This document shows positions 63,700 through 64,000 of a stretch of DNA of 64,000 nt, piece after piece. Source of the DNA: Paraspadella gotoi. Its lineage: Eukaryota; Chaetognatha. Each line of letters opens with the position of its first letter. Positions within the stretch are counted from its first letter, which is position 1. The position numbers and the translations under genes are program-made. Location: NCBI GenBank assembly GCA_051294375.1, contig CM119266.1:13270735-13334734 (forward strand). Direction: 5' to 3'. The notes below the pieces were generated by a model. It did not search any database and had not been told where the DNA came from. It saw only the letters and a list, made by a program, of their open reading frames with translations.

Positions 63700-63957
63700 A
63701 TCCTAAATTCGCCTCCCGTATAGCTTGGTGAAACTCAGCTCGTCCCATTGGCTTGGACAGCTAAGTACTCGTTCACCAACCGTGAGTTCCGGGTTCAATC
63801 CCATCACGGTCACGCTGGTTAAAGTGTGATGGTGTCGGCATAAACACTCCAGTGGTCACTGCAGGTCCAAAGCCCTGAGCGCCAGCTGTCGGGAGATGCC
63901 TCACACCCCAGGCATCACGCATGTCCCTCCGTTGCCATAATACAAAGAATCTTGACA
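63700..63957 (+). mobile_element. tRNA-derived SINE (family 2)
   Basis: A TTGGCTTGGACAGCTAAGTA block (A-box-like) is followed about 45 bp later by GGTTCAATCCC (63792-63802), a good RNA polymerase III B box. The unrelated body continues through GTGGTCACTGCAGGTCC, CCTGAGCGCCAGC and CACCCCAGGCATCACGCATG. Differs from family 1. It lies in an intron of the paracaspase gene; its 3' boundary is not certain. Confidence 0.65.
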
Positions 63958-64000
63958 ACCGTCAGCTTTCTTACCATCTCCAAATGCAATTGAGTGCGCG

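Noticed and set aside
63773-63958. A (-) 61-aa frame
   Set aside because: It is the antisense reading of the tRNA-derived SINE.

Overview
This is nuclear DNA of an animal. Its genes are split by AT-rich introns with GT...AG borders, while exons are GC-rich at third codon positions. Protein families include a stimulatory G-protein alpha subunit, an MRP-type ABC transporter, a calmodulin-like protein, an Ig-paracaspase of the MALT1 type, an OAS-like nucleotidyltransferase and the ciliary protein CFAP107. OAS plus an Ig-bearing paracaspase points to a non-ecdysozoan invertebrate (sponge, cnidarian, lophotrochozoan or similar), but the sequence alone does not fix the phylum. Long (CT)n/(GA)n arrays, foldback elements and two tRNA-like SINE types are scattered throughout.

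Layout. 1-4.85 kb: (+) exons of an acidic/proline-rich protein and a Q/P-rich CD225 (dispanin) membrane protein. 6.78-7.63 kb: (+) CFAP107. 8.32-9.67 kb: (-) membrane-anchored GalT/HIT-like protein. From 11.28 kb: 5' exons of a winged-helix plus nucleoside-phosphorylase gene. Then a 25-N gap is followed by 12.28-20.63 kb, a second, indel-riddled version of 4.04-12.23 kb. This looks like an unmerged contig overlap rather than a biological duplication. The winged-helix/phosphorylase gene resumes at 20.6 kb and ends at 42.06 kb.

Its 16.65-kb seventh intron (22763-39413) contains five (-) strand genes: a calmodulin-like EF-hand protein, a highly charged 331-aa protein, a 1083-aa disordered protein, a C2H2 zinc-finger/acidic protein and a 1523-aa ABCC transporter whose coding sequence has only one intron. 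42-45.4 kb is microsatellite-rich with no firm gene. 45.47-52.71 kb: G-alpha-s in 12 exons. 56.06-57.85 kb: (-) repeat-containing low-complexity protein. 58.4-59.9 kb: (+) single-exon OAS-like enzyme. 60.56-63.54 kb and beyond the right edge: (-) MALT1-like paracaspase.

No operon logic applies. The OAS-like enzyme and the paracaspase lie about 0.7 kb apart with converging 3' ends and both belong to innate-immunity families. That adjacency is noted, not claimed as functional linkage. Exon coordinates were derived by hand from splice consensus, reading phase and family similarity. All function calls are from recognition of motifs, without database searches.
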